The translations under genes and the position numbers were made by a program. The notes below the pieces were generated by a model. That model did no database searches, was not told where the DNA came from, and saw nothing but the letters and a program-made list of their open reading frames with translations. DNA of 37,776 nucleotides from Spirochaetales bacterium Spiro_03 (GTDB lineage Bacteria > Spirochaetota > Spirochaetia > Sphaerochaetales > Sphaerochaetaceae): the NCBI GenBank assembly GCA_001603105.1, contig LVBE01000062.1:1-37776 (forward strand). Direction: 5' to 3'. Position 1 is the stretch's first letter. Every line of letters starts with the position of its first letter. Shown here in pieces: positions 15,822-24,256 of the stretch.

Positions 15822-17069
15822 ATGGCTGGTGAAAAAATGTTGATGGCGCTGGATATAGGGTCGAGCAAGACCCGTGCAGTGATAGGCTCGGTGGACCGAG
15901 AGGGCACCTTGATGGTCGAGGGGGTGTGCGAACACCCTAGCGAAGGTGTACGCCAAGGCTCCATCATCAACATTGAACAGACGTTGAAGACCATCAAGAC
16001 GGTCATCAACGAAGCAGAACTGCAGGCTGGGGCAGAGGTCAATGAAGTGATCATCGGCATCGGCGGGGAGAACATCATTGGCTTTCCATCCACCGGGGTG
16101 GTGGGGATCAACAGCAAGGACCAGGAGATCAAGCGCGAGGATATCTTTCGTAGCCTTGAAGTCGCCCGGGCCTTCGAGCTGCCCCAGGATCGGGAGATCT
16201 TGCACACCCTGGTCCAAGAGTTCCAGATCGACGGCCAAAGTGGAGTCAAAGATCCGATCGACATGCTGGCCCACCGCCTCGAAAGCAAGGTCCTGATCGT
16301 CACCGCAAGCTCCCAGCTCTCCCAGTTGCAGCGCAGGTGCATCCAGCGTGCAGGCCTCGGAGTGCAGCGCCTGGTGCTGCAGAGCCTTGCCGATAGCGAA
16401 GTGGTCCTCTCAAGCGAGGAGCGGGAGATGGGTACGATTCTGATCAATATCGGCAGTGGCGTCACCGACCTCATCGCCTATGGGCGGGGAGCGCCGCTGT
16501 ACACCGGGGGAGTCAATCTCGGCGGCGAGGCGGTCACTGCAGATATCGCATACATTCTCAACAAGACCCGATCCACGGCCGAACAGATCAAGGTCGATAG
16601 CGGACACAGCTACGTACCGTCGGTTGGGAGCGACGAGATGGTCATCATCCCACAAGTCGGTGGCTTGCCGCCGATCAAGATGCCCAAGCGCGAATTGAGC
16701 AAGGTCATCGAGCCGCGGATGGCTGAGATCTTCAGCAAGCTGAAGAGCGATCTGGAGAAGGCGCGCGTCGGCTCCTCCTACGGAGGGGGAGTTGTCCTCG
16801 TAGGTGGCGGAGCCCTGCTCAGTGGCGTCACCGAACTGGCAAGCGAGATCTTCCACATGCCTGCGCGCATGGGCTTTCCCGAGGCGATCGGGGGCTTGGA
16901 CCGCTCCTACATCAGCCCTGACTATACGACGGTGCTCGGCCTGCTCAAGAGTGAGGCGCGCAAGGTCAAGGAGAGTGCGCCGGTGAAGGGGACGCACGCC
17001 AAGCGACGGTCACGCAAGGAGGGGCGCTTCGCCCCCCTGTTGCGTGGATTCTTCAGAACACTCTTTTAG
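15822..17069 (+). CDS. ftsA: cell division protein FtsA
   Basis: A 415-residue actin-like ATPase that tethers FtsZ to the membrane. The phosphate 1 motif ALDIGSSKTRAVIG is at residues 9-22. The 1C domain follows (IINIEQTLKTIKTVINEAE...VIIGIGGENI). The phosphate 2 region INIGSGVTDLIAYGRG and the adenosine motif GGGVVLVGGGALLSG are clear. The C-terminus ends in FAPLLRGFFRTLF, an amphipathic membrane-targeting helix after a basic linker. ATG 15822 is the family-typical start. A longer upstream extension in frame lies wholly within ftsQ and is rejected. Confidence 0.95.
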   Translation: MAGEKMLMALDIGSSKTRAVIGSVDREGTLMVEGVCEHPSEGVRQGSIINIEQTLKTIKTVINEAELQAGAEVNEVIIGIGGENIIGFPSTGVVGINSKDQEIKREDIFRSLEVARAFELPQDREILHTLVQEFQIDGQSGVKDPIDMLAHRLESKVLIVTASSQLSQLQRRCIQRAGLGVQRLVLQSLADSEVVLSSEEREMGTILINIGSGVTDLIAYGRGAPLYTGGVNLGGEAVTADIAYILNKTRSTAEQIKVDSGHSYVPSVGSDEMVIIPQVGGLPPIKMPKRELSKVIEPRMAEIFSKLKSDLEKARVGSSYGGGVVLVGGGALLSGVTELASEIFHMPARMGFPEAIGGLDRSYISPDYTTVLGLLKSEARKVKESAPVKGTHAKRRSRKEGRFAPLLRGFFRTLF

Positions 17070-17094
17070 ATGGACATGAGATGAGGATGCATAT

Positions 17095-18321
17095 ATGGAT
17101 TTTGGAATGTTCGAAGTAGAGGATATGATCCAAGACGACCAAGCCAGCAGTACGGTGATCAAGGTGATCGGTGTCGGCGGCGCTGGGGGGAACGCGGTCA
17201 ATCGGATGATCGCCAGTGGCCTGAAGAAAGTACACTTTGTCACGATGAACACCGACATGCAGGCGTTGCAGCGCTCCAATGCCCAGACTCGGCTGCCCAT
17301 CGGCCGTCAGTTGACCGGCGGATTGGGAGCCGGAGGCGTGCCCGAGGTCGGAGAGAAGGCTGCCCAGGAGAGCAAGGAGGAGATCCGCCGTGAGGTGGAG
17401 AGTGCCGACATGGTCTTCATCACCGCAGGCATGGGCGGGGGAACCGGTACCGGGGCAGCGCCAATCGTCGCTGAGATCGCCAAAAGTTGCAACGCTCTGA
17501 CCGTTGCGGTGGTAACCACACCCTTTGCATTTGAAGGAAAGAAGAAGCTGGTATTGGCCCAGGCCGGCATCGAGAAGCTACGTAAGCAAGTCGATACCCT
17601 GATCATCATCCCCAACCAATATCTGCTGAAGGTCGTTGAGAACAATACTCCGATCAAGCAAGCGTTTCTGATGGCCGATGAGGTGCTCTACATGGGCGTG
17701 CAGGGCATCAGTGAGCTCATCACCGAGCCAGGGGAGATCAATATCGACTTCGCCGACGTGCGAACGGTGATGAAGGGCAAGGGTGACGCGCTGATGGGCA
17801 TCGGCTTTGGTGAGGGTGCCAACCGCGCCGTTGATGCGGCTCGCCAGGCGGTGAGCAACCCGCTGTTGGAGAGCGCCTCCATCGAGGGGGCAAAGAGTGT
17901 CCTCGTCAACCTTGCCGGCAGCGACAACCTGACGCTGCAGGAGTATCAGGATGTCGTTGAATTGGTCACTGCCCAGTGCGCCGAGGATGCCCTGATCATC
18001 GCCGGCCAAGCATTCAACCCTGAACTTGGCGACCGTATCAAGGTGACGGTCGTCGCCACCGGCTTTGAACGCCAGATGGGTGTCGTCGGCTCCGAGGTCG
18101 TCGAGCGTGAGACAGGGCACCGTCGCTTTGGCACAGCCGATACCCAACCAGCTGAGCGCAGCGCAGGCGATGAGCACACAGACGATGTGGCCACCATCCA
18201 GGTGAACCGTTGGCAGGATCTACAGAAGCAGCTAGGCAAAGCAACCAACCCTGCCTCGACCGACTATTCGATCCCGGCGGTGCTGCGCTATGCTCGATCC
18301 AAGGAGCAAGAGGGCCAGTGA
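17095..18321 (+). CDS. ftsZ: cell division GTPase FtsZ
   Basis: A 408-residue tubulin homologue that forms the cytokinetic ring. The N-terminal GTPase has IGVGGAGGNAVNRMI, NTD, and the tubulin signature GGGTGTGAAP. The T7 loop region INIDFADVRTVM with its catalytic Asp is intact. A variable linker (about residues 335-385, acidic and polar) leads to the C-terminal conserved peptide YSIPAVLRYAR, which would bind FtsA; a short charged tail follows. Start ATG 17095 lies 25 bases after ftsA. The stop overlaps the next gene by one base (TGATG). Confidence 0.97.
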   Translation: MDFGMFEVEDMIQDDQASSTVIKVIGVGGAGGNAVNRMIASGLKKVHFVTMNTDMQALQRSNAQTRLPIGRQLTGGLGAGGVPEVGEKAAQESKEEIRREVESADMVFITAGMGGGTGTGAAPIVAEIAKSCNALTVAVVTTPFAFEGKKKLVLAQAGIEKLRKQVDTLIIIPNQYLLKVVENNTPIKQAFLMADEVLYMGVQGISELITEPGEINIDFADVRTVMKGKGDALMGIGFGEGANRAVDAARQAVSNPLLESASIEGAKSVLVNLAGSDNLTLQEYQDVVELVTAQCAEDALIIAGQAFNPELGDRIKVTVVATGFERQMGVVGSEVVERETGHRRFGTADTQPAERSAGDEHTDDVATIQVNRWQDLQKQLGKATNPASTDYSIPAVLRYARSKEQEGQ

Positions 18322-19196
18322 TGCGCTCGCTCATCGTCGAGGAGTATGAGACCTACCTCAGCTTGGAGCGACGGTTGACGAGCGCCACGATTGGCATCTA
18401 CACCGCCGAACTCTCACTCTTCTTGGAGAGCGGCTGTGATGCCGACACCGTTGGGGCGATGGCCCTTGAGCAGTATGTCACCGACCAGACGATCGAGCGT
18501 GGCCTGTCAAGTCGAAGTGTGGCGAAGATGCTCAGCGCCTTGCGCTCCTTCTTCACCTACCTGCAGCTGAAAGGGTACCGCGCCGATAATCCGGTGAGCT
18601 TGGTAGGGCGCCCCAAGGAGGGGTTGATCTTGCCCGAGGTTGCCACCGTTGATGAGGTGGAGCGCCTCTTGGCTGCCATCGATGACCGTGATGCACTCGG
18701 GGTGCGTGACCGCGCTCTCTTTGAGCTGATCTACTCCTGCGGCCTGCGTGTCAGTGAAGCGTGCACGCTCAGTGTCTCCCACTACACGAAGGATGCGATC
18801 ACCGTCGTCGGCAAGCGTAGCAAGATCCGCCGCATACCGGTCGGTGATGTGGCCCGCCTCTGGGTCGATGCCTACCTCGAGGAGAGCCGTCCGGCTCTCG
18901 TCGGCCCCCGTCTCAGCGAGAAGGCCCTCTTCGTCGGCCGTCGCGGCGAGCCGCTGACACGGCAGGCCGTGCACAAGCGCTTTGTCGCCTATGCAAAAGA
19001 TGCTGGCCTTTCCATCACCATCCATACCCTGCGCCATAGCTTTGCGACCCACTTGTTGGCAGGTGGCGCTGATTTGAGGAGTGTGCAGCAACTGCTCGGT
19101 CACAGCGACATCAAGACCACCCAGATCTACACCCATGTCGATACCACAGCCCTGAAAGCAGCCTATGAGCGGTTCAATACCGGTGGGGAGGGGTGA
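18321..19196 (+). CDS. tyrosine recombinase, XerC/XerD family (first copy)
   Basis: A 291-residue site-specific recombinase of the Xer type, expected to resolve chromosome dimers at a dif site together with a partner. The N-terminal SAM-like core-binding domain spans about residues 1-90. The catalytic domain shows Arg143 (GLRVSEA), Lys165, His235 and Arg238 ([12 protein letters not shown]), His261 (LLGHSDIKTTQ) and the nucleophile Tyr270 (IYTH). It overlaps ftsZ by one base and so is transcribed with the division genes. The second copy at 20631 is its likely partner; this one may be XerD, but the assignment is not secure. Confidence 0.88.
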   Translation: MRSLIVEEYETYLSLERRLTSATIGIYTAELSLFLESGCDADTVGAMALEQYVTDQTIERGLSSRSVAKMLSALRSFFTYLQLKGYRADNPVSLVGRPKEGLILPEVATVDEVERLLAAIDDRDALGVRDRALFELIYSCGLRVSEACTLSVSHYTKDAITVVGKRSKIRRIPVGDVARLWVDAYLEESRPALVGPRLSEKALFVGRRGEPLTRQAVHKRFVAYAKDAGLSITIHTLRHSFATHLLAGGADLRSVQQLLGHSDIKTTQIYTHVDTTALKAAYERFNTGGEG

Positions 19197-19939
19197 TGAA
19201 CATCCTGTTGATCCTCATTCCCATCATCTTCTTCGGCGCCTTCGTCGATGCCATCGCAGGAGGCGGGGGCTTGATCACCCTCACCGCGTACATGGCGGTG
19301 GGTCTTCCTGCACAGACTTCGCTGGGAACCAATAAGTTCGCCTCATCCTTCGGGACCACCATCGCGTCGATCCAGTACATCCGGCGCAAGGCGGTCGCCC
19401 GCTATGTAGCCTTGGTGGCGATTCCCGCGAGCTTTGTCGGATCGGCGATCGGCAGTGCGCTCGCCGAGCGCTATGCCTCCGATTACCTGGCCTATCTCTT
19501 GATCGTGCTGGTTCCGGCCATCGCGATCTTCATGGTGGTCAATCCGCGCTTTGGAACGGCTGTGGAGCGATCGATGAGCTCGACGATGATCCTCGGTGCC
19601 CTCTTGAGCTTGATCATCGGTGGCTATGACGGATTCTTTGGCCCTGGCACCGGGATGTTGCTGGCCTTGGCATTTACCGCCTTGCTCGGCCTTGATCTGG
19701 TCACAGCCCATGGAACGGCGAGGCTGGTCAACCTCTCCAGCAACGTGGCGGCGATGGTCGTCTTCCTCTACCATGGGTCGGTGGACTTCTCTGTGGCCAT
19801 CCCCTGCGCCCTCGCCTCGATCGCCGGAGGCTTTGTCGGAAGCCGCCTGGCCCTTCGTGTCGGCCCCCGGCTGGTCAAGCCGATCATGCTCTTTGTCCTG
19901 GCCCTGTTGTTGGCCAAGGTAGCACTCGATCTCTTCTGA
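19196..19939 (+). CDS. TSUP family (TauE/SafE) membrane permease
   Basis: A 247-residue integral membrane protein with about seven to eight hydrophobic helices and the family's N-terminal signature: FVDAIAGGGGLITLTAY, then GTNKFASSFGT. A repeat of this logic occurs in the second half (GGYDGFFGPGTGMLL, HGTARLVNLSSN). TSUP proteins move small anions such as sulfite, sulfonates or organic acids, and the substrate cannot be told here. ATG 19196 overlaps the recombinase stop; a GGGGAGGGG ribosome site precedes it. It appears to be a passenger at the end of the division transcript. Confidence 0.85.
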   Translation: MNILLILIPIIFFGAFVDAIAGGGGLITLTAYMAVGLPAQTSLGTNKFASSFGTTIASIQYIRRKAVARYVALVAIPASFVGSAIGSALAERYASDYLAYLLIVLVPAIAIFMVVNPRFGTAVERSMSSTMILGALLSLIIGGYDGFFGPGTGMLLALAFTALLGLDLVTAHGTARLVNLSSNVAAMVVFLYHGSVDFSVAIPCALASIAGGFVGSRLALRVGPRLVKPIMLFVLALLLAKVALDLF

Positions 19940-19971
19940 AGCACAGCTCTCGCGCTCTCTCCTTAGAGGGT

Positions 19972-20622
19972 ATGATGTACAGCCCCGACGAAGAGCGATG
20001 GGTCGGACGCGACGATGGTGAGTATCCTGCCTCATGGCTAGAAGTACGCTGCCCACCATCGCTCTTGGCTGTTCGCGGCCCCTGCATCCCACAAAGCCGG
20101 AACTGGGTGAGTATTGTCGGTCCGACCAACCCCAGCATACGCGCTCGGCACAGTGCCTATGAGTTTGCCCGCTCAGCGGCAGCGGCGAATGTCCATCTGG
20201 CGGTGGCCAGCCGGTGCCGCATCGGCCAGTATGCGATGTGGGGGGCATGGGAAGAGAGGAGTGAGACGGTGGTGCTCTTCGATAGCGAACTACCGCGTCG
20301 TAGGCGACAGATTCCGTCGGCCATCTGGCTCTCTCCCTTCGGTCCGTCAGAGATCGATGCATATACGCGGCAGGTGAGCTGCGCATCGCTTCTTGGCACA
20401 TTGGGGTCGGCGACGATCGTCATAGAAGAGGCAGACGGGGTGATGAGCCGGGCGGCGGTGGAGGCAGCCCTTGATGAGGGGCGGGAGGTGTTGGTCCACA
20501 CCACCGCCTCATTGGGATCTGGGCGACGGTTGGAATGTTCGACACTGCTGGGAGCTGAGACAGTCACCGGCTGGGATGATGTTGCTCTTCTGCTTGGTTG
20601 GCAATCTGCCATTGTGCTATGA
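19972..20622 (+). CDS. eroded DprA/Smf-like protein
   Basis: A 216-residue protein that aligns along its length with DprA, the RecA loader for incoming single-stranded DNA, but has lost the hallmark motifs. YPASWLEVRCPPSLLAVRG matches the entry to the Rossmann-like domain. IVGPTNPS stands where DprA has VGxR, ASRCRIGQYA where it has SGLAxGID-x-x-AH, and YTRQVSCASLLGTLG where it has RNRII. A late block, IVIEEADGVMSRAAVEAALDEGREV, still fits. It is shorter than normal DprA (about 290-370). It lies just before xerC-hslVU, its usual neighbourhood, but topA is missing between. Either a decaying gene or a repurposed one; the frame is open throughout. Start taken as ATG 19972. Confidence 0.7.
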   Translation: MMYSPDEERWVGRDDGEYPASWLEVRCPPSLLAVRGPCIPQSRNWVSIVGPTNPSIRARHSAYEFARSAAAANVHLAVASRCRIGQYAMWGAWEERSETVVLFDSELPRRRRQIPSAIWLSPFGPSEIDAYTRQVSCASLLGTLGSATIVIEEADGVMSRAAVEAALDEGREVLVHTTASLGSGRRLECSTLLGAETVTGWDDVALLLGWQSAIVL

Positions 20623-20630
20623 TCCTAGCT

Positions 20631-21521
20631 ATGACAACGCATCAGTTGATCGCTTCATTTCTTGCCAGCGGAGAGCACATCCGCGCCCTCAGCGAGAACA
20701 CGCTGATTGCCTATGAGCATGATCTGGGCCAAATGGCCGACTTCTTCGATACCCTCGGCATCGACGCTATCCAGGCGCGCCTTGAGGATGGGCGCATGTA
20801 TGTGCGCCATCTACTGGACAGCGAGTACAGCCAGGGGACGATCAACCGCAAGATCAGCGCGGCGCGTTCATTTTACACATACCTTGAACGAAAGGCCTTG
20901 GTGACAGCCAATCCCTTTGCCCTGATCAAGCTCAGGACGGTCGCCGATCGGCTGCCGAACTTCCTCACCCTTGAGGAGGTGTCAGCGTTGTTGGACCTTC
21001 CCTACGATGACTTTCCCTCAACGCTTGCCATGCTCGTCTTCAGCCTCCTCTATGAGAGCGGCTGTCGCATCGGGGAGCTGGTGACTATCACGGTGGGGGA
21101 TGTGGACGAACGTGAACGTCAGATCCGTGTGCTGGGCAAGGGCAACAAGAGTCGCTACATCTTCTATGGAGCGCGCACCAAACGAGTCCTTTCGCACTAC
21201 AAGAGCCTACGTTCACAGTGGGGCTCTGACATGCCGCTCTTGGCCACACGGGATGGGAAGCAGTTGCCGTTCAGCAGTGTTGGTGCTATGTTTGCTCTGT
21301 ATAGAACGAGGCTCGGTTGGCAAAAGCCGTTCACGCCCCACGTGCTCAGGCACAGTTTTGCCACCCACCTCCTCGACCGTGGGGCGGATATCCGTCTGGT
21401 GCAGGCGCTGCTCGGCCATGAGAGCATCTCCACCACTCAGATTTATACCCACGTATCACAAGCGCGGTTGGCTGAGGTCTATCGATCGAGTCACCCCCAT
21501 GGAAGGATTAGCGATGAGTAG
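20631..21521 (+). CDS. xerC: tyrosine recombinase XerC/CodV
   Basis: A 296-residue tyrosine recombinase, the second Xer protein of the window. The core-binding domain ends near residue 105. Catalytic residues are Arg146 (GCRIGEL), Lys in the VLGKGNKSR turn (about 170-173), His237 and Arg240 ([12 protein letters not shown]), His263 ([11 protein letters not shown]) and Tyr272 (IYTH). Position directly before hslV-hslU is the conserved place of XerC/CodV in Bacillus and spirochaetes. ATG 20631 is used; ATG 20619 overlaps the dprA stop as ATGA and is an alternative, and neither has a good ribosome site. The end overlaps hslV by 8 bases. Confidence 0.9.
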   Translation: MTTHQLIASFLASGEHIRALSENTLIAYEHDLGQMADFFDTLGIDAIQARLEDGRMYVRHLLDSEYSQGTINRKISAARSFYTYLERKALVTANPFALIKLRTVADRLPNFLTLEEVSALLDLPYDDFPSTLAMLVFSLLYESGCRIGELVTITVGDVDERERQIRVLGKGNKSRYIFYGARTKRVLSHYKSLRSQWGSDMPLLATRDGKQLPFSSVGAMFALYRTRLGWQKPFTPHVLRHSFATHLLDRGADIRLVQALLGHESISTTQIYTHVSQARLAEVYRSSHPHGRISDE

Positions 21522-22050
21522 TTTCAAAGGAACGACGATAGTGGCCGTACGCAAAGGCGGCAAAGTGGCGATCGCAGGAGATGGTCAGGTGACCTTCGGC
21601 GATACGATTCTCAAATCCAATGCCCACAAGGTACGCACCCTCTACGATGGGAAGGTCATCACCGGATTCGCCGGCACCACAGCCGATGCGTTTACTCTCT
21701 TCGAACTCTTTGAGGCAAAGCTCAAGCAGTACAACGGAGATCTGACGCGATCGGCGGTGGAGCTGGCCAAGCAGTGGCGCGGGGACAAGCATCTGCGCCA
21801 GCTTGAGGCGATGATGCTGGTCAGCGATGGCAAGGCGATCTACCTGATCAACGGGGCAGGGGATGTGGTCGACCCTGAGCGCGACGCCATCGGGATCGGC
21901 AGCGGTGGCAACTACGCCCTCGCGGCCGCTCTGGCCTACCTTGAGGCCGATCCGACGATGAGTGCCCAAGAGATCGCCACAAAGAGCGTGCAGATCGCAG
22001 CCAAGCTGTGCATCTACACCGATGACATCATCAAGGTTGAGGTATTGTAA
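21514..22050 (+). CDS. hslV: ATP-dependent protease proteolytic subunit HslV (ClpQ/CodW)
   Basis: A 178-residue N-terminal-nucleophile peptidase that forms the two-ring core of Hsl[27 protein letters not shown] and [11 protein letters not shown] are family-typical. The start is decided by GGAAGG at 21501-21506, seven bases before ATG 21514, giving [16 protein letters not shown]. Most HslV proteins begin with TTI after Met removal. Here, as in Bacillus CodW, Ser-Ser-Phe and two more residues precede the TTI, so the nucleophile may be Ser2 or a Thr exposed by processing. It is followed after 3 bases by hslU. Confidence 0.94.
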   Translation: MSSFKGTTIVAVRKGGKVAIAGDGQVTFGDTILKSNAHKVRTLYDGKVITGFAGTTADAFTLFELFEAKLKQYNGDLTRSAVELAKQWRGDKHLRQLEAMMLVSDGKAIYLINGAGDVVDPERDAIGIGSGGNYALAAALAYLEADPTMSAQEIATKSVQIAAKLCIYTDDIIKVEVL

Positions 22051-22053
22051 GCC

Positions 22054-23403
22054 ATGGAATATCCAAAGAGTCGCAAGCTTGACGAGCTCAAGCCCAGGGA
22101 GATCGTCAGAGAGCTGGATAATTATATCATCGGTCAGGATCAGGCGAAGCGGACCATCGCCGTCGCCATCCGCAACCGAACTCGCCGCAAACGCCTGCCT
22201 GAGGCGATTCGCGACGAGGTTTCGCCGAAGAACATCATCATGATCGGCCCGACCGGAGTCGGCAAGACCGAGATCGCCCGACGGATCGCCCGCCTCTCCA
22301 ATGCCCCGTTCATCAAGGTGGAGGCGACAAAGTACACCGAGGTCGGCTACGTCGGCCGTGATGTCGAGTCGATCATCCGCGACCTGATGGGGGTTGCGGT
22401 GCAGCAGGTGAAGGCCGAGCTTGCCGAGTACCAGAAGGAGAAGGTCCAGGCCCGGGTCGAGGAGCGTCTGCTTGACCTGATCCTCCCTCCCACCGCTGCC
22501 CCCGTTGGCCAGGACACCCATGCTACCACGCGCGAGAAGTTTCGAACGATGCTGCGCGACGGTGCTTTTGATGATCGGGAGGTTGAGATCAACGTCGCCT
22601 CGCGTAAACGCGTAGGCATCGAGGTCATGGGCCAGCCGAATATGGAAGAGCTGCAAGAGGCGATGCAGAGCCTCGGCTCAATCTTTGGCAACGGCAAGGG
22701 GCACAACCGCAAGGTGAGCATACGCCGGGCCCGCGAGATCTTCACCGAGGAGGAGACGGAGAAGGCTGTCGACACCGACCGTGCCATCGATGAGGCCAAA
22801 GACCGTGTCGAGCAGATGGGGATTGTCTTCATCGATGAGATCGACAAGGTCGCCAAAAGCGGTGGCGCTTCCAGCGGCATCGATGTCTCGCGCGAAGGGG
22901 TCCAGCGTGACCTGCTACCGATCATCGAGGGGACCAGTGTCTCCACCAAGTGGGGGATCATCGATACGACGCACATCCTCTTCATCGCCAGTGGTGCCTT
23001 CCATGTCTCCAAACCCAGTGACCTGATTCCTGAGTTGCAGGGGCGCTTTCCACTGCGCGTCGAGCTCAATGAGCTGAAGAGCGATGACTTCTATCGCATC
23101 CTCACCGAGCCGACCAATGCGATCACGATGCAGTACCGGGAGTTGTTGGCGACCGAAGGCGTGACGATTGAATTCGAGGATGGGGCGATCAGGCGCATCA
23201 GCGAAATCGCCTGGCAGGTGAACTCGACCAACGACAACATCGGCGCCCGACGCCTGTTCACCGTCATGGAGAAGCTGCTTGAGGAGTTGAGCTTCAGCGC
23301 TGATGAACTGAGCGGGCAGACCATCACCATCACGGCAAAGTACGTGGATGAACGCCTCTCTGAGATCATGAAGAACGAAGACCTCACCCGCTTCATCCTC
23401 TAA
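22054..23403 (+). CDS. hslU: HslU ATPase (ClpY)
   Basis: A 449-residue AAA+ unfoldase that feeds substrates to HslV. Walker A GPTGVGKTE is at residues 65-73, the pore loop GYVGRD at 98-103, and Walker B IVFIDEIDK precedes the sensor regions. The I-domain insertion is the variable stretch from about residue 110 to 240. The extreme C-terminus DLTRFIL fits the tail that docks between HslV subunits. Length is normal. In Bacillus and Treponema the next genes are codY and/or flagellar genes; here an FlhF relic follows immediately. Confidence 0.96.
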   Translation: MEYPKSRKLDELKPREIVRELDNYIIGQDQAKRTIAVAIRNRTRRKRLPEAIRDEVSPKNIIMIGPTGVGKTEIARRIARLSNAPFIKVEATKYTEVGYVGRDVESIIRDLMGVAVQQVKAELAEYQKEKVQARVEERLLDLILPPTAAPVGQDTHATTREKFRTMLRDGAFDDREVEINVASRKRVGIEVMGQPNMEELQEAMQSLGSIFGNGKGHNRKVSIRRAREIFTEEETEKAVDTDRAIDEAKDRVEQMGIVFIDEIDKVAKSGGASSGIDVSREGVQRDLLPIIEGTSVSTKWGIIDTTHILFIASGAFHVSKPSDLIPELQGRFPLRVELNELKSDDFYRILTEPTNAITMQYRELLATEGVTIEFEDGAIRRISEIAWQVNSTNDNIGARRLFTVMEKLLEELSFSADELSGQTITITAKYVDERLSEIMKNEDLTRFIL

Positions 23404-23413
23404 GGCAGTGGCT

Positions 23414-24256
23414 ATGGAGTTCTTGCACCTTGAAGCCGAAGATTATGAGAGCGCACTGCGCAAGGCCCGACAGACGTGGGGCAGCGCGGTGCGTGTCCAT
23501 ACCCGCCGCGACATTGTCACTAAGCGCGGGATCCGAGGCTGTGAGATCTCCTTCTACCTTGTGGACCTCGACGCCAAAAAGCGCTTTGATGGGCGCTCAC
23601 ACCTCAGCTTTCTCTTGGCAGCCAATGGCATCGACTCAGAGCTTTCCCCCATCAAAGCGCTGGTTTCCTCCATCGATGAGCTTGAGCACATGGAGCTCGA
23701 AGTACGGCTCATCGAAGCCCTTTTTGCCAACATCAATTACGCAGAGGCAGGGCGCAGGGGTTTGATCCACCTTGTCGGCTCCCAAGCCTTTGATGCGGCT
23801 CACGCTCTGGCCCGCCACTATCGTGATCGCGAGGCTATCACCTGCGCCCTTCTTTGTGAACGTGTAGTCAACAGCGACGGCGTCGTCGGCGACGACGATG
23901 TGCCCATATACGATGCTACAGGCGGTCTGCAGAGCGTAGACCTTGACGCCTATGAGACGGTGCTCTTGGTCGGCAGCGACAGCTGGGTTTTCGAGCACTG
24001 GGGTGGGCATCATGTCTATACGATCGCGGTGACGAGCATCGAGGCGATAGCTCAGGCCAAGGCCGATGGTCTGTTGGTCACCGACCTCGACACCGCATCC
24101 AAGGCAGGGCAGCTACTCTCCCACCTCGCTGACTGTCAGATCGCCTTCGCCTACACCCTCGACGGTGATGGAGTGGTCCACCCCGCCGATGCCTCGCTGC
24201 TCTTGAGTCTCCTGGAGGGCTTCAGCCTTGATGTACAGGCGCTCTCATTCTCGTGA
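23414..24256 (+). CDS. degenerate FlhF-like protein without GTPase motifs
   Basis: A 280-residue protein best explained as an eroded FlhF, the SRP-type GTPase of flagellar placement. The N-terminal 50 residues keep the FlhF leader pattern (EDYESALRKARQTWGSAVRVHTRRDI, then a beta strand). The end keeps the order LVTDLDTASKAGQLLSHL, then AFAYTLDGDGVVHPADA, then LLEGF, which matches FlhF's TKLDET..., TDGQRVPEDL and LxGF. But the P-loop region reads HLVGSQAFDAAH (residues 119-130) with no GKT, and TKxD is TDLD (223-226). The protein is also far shorter than FlhF (about 370-430). No frameshift is seen. GTG 23408 is an alternative start. It lies just after hslU, where flagellar genes normally begin, and overlaps the PBP gene end by 12 bases. 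Confidence 0.65.
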   Translation: MEFLHLEAEDYESALRKARQTWGSAVRVHTRRDIVTKRGIRGCEISFYLVDLDAKKRFDGRSHLSFLLAANGIDSELSPIKALVSSIDELEHMELEVRLIEALFANINYAEAGRRGLIHLVGSQAFDAAHALARHYRDREAITCALLCERVVNSDGVVGDDDVPIYDATGGLQSVDLDAYETVLLVGSDSWVFEHWGGHHVYTIAVTSIEAIAQAKADGLLVTDLDTASKAGQLLSHLADCQIAFAYTLDGDGVVHPADASLLLSLLEGFSLDVQALSFS

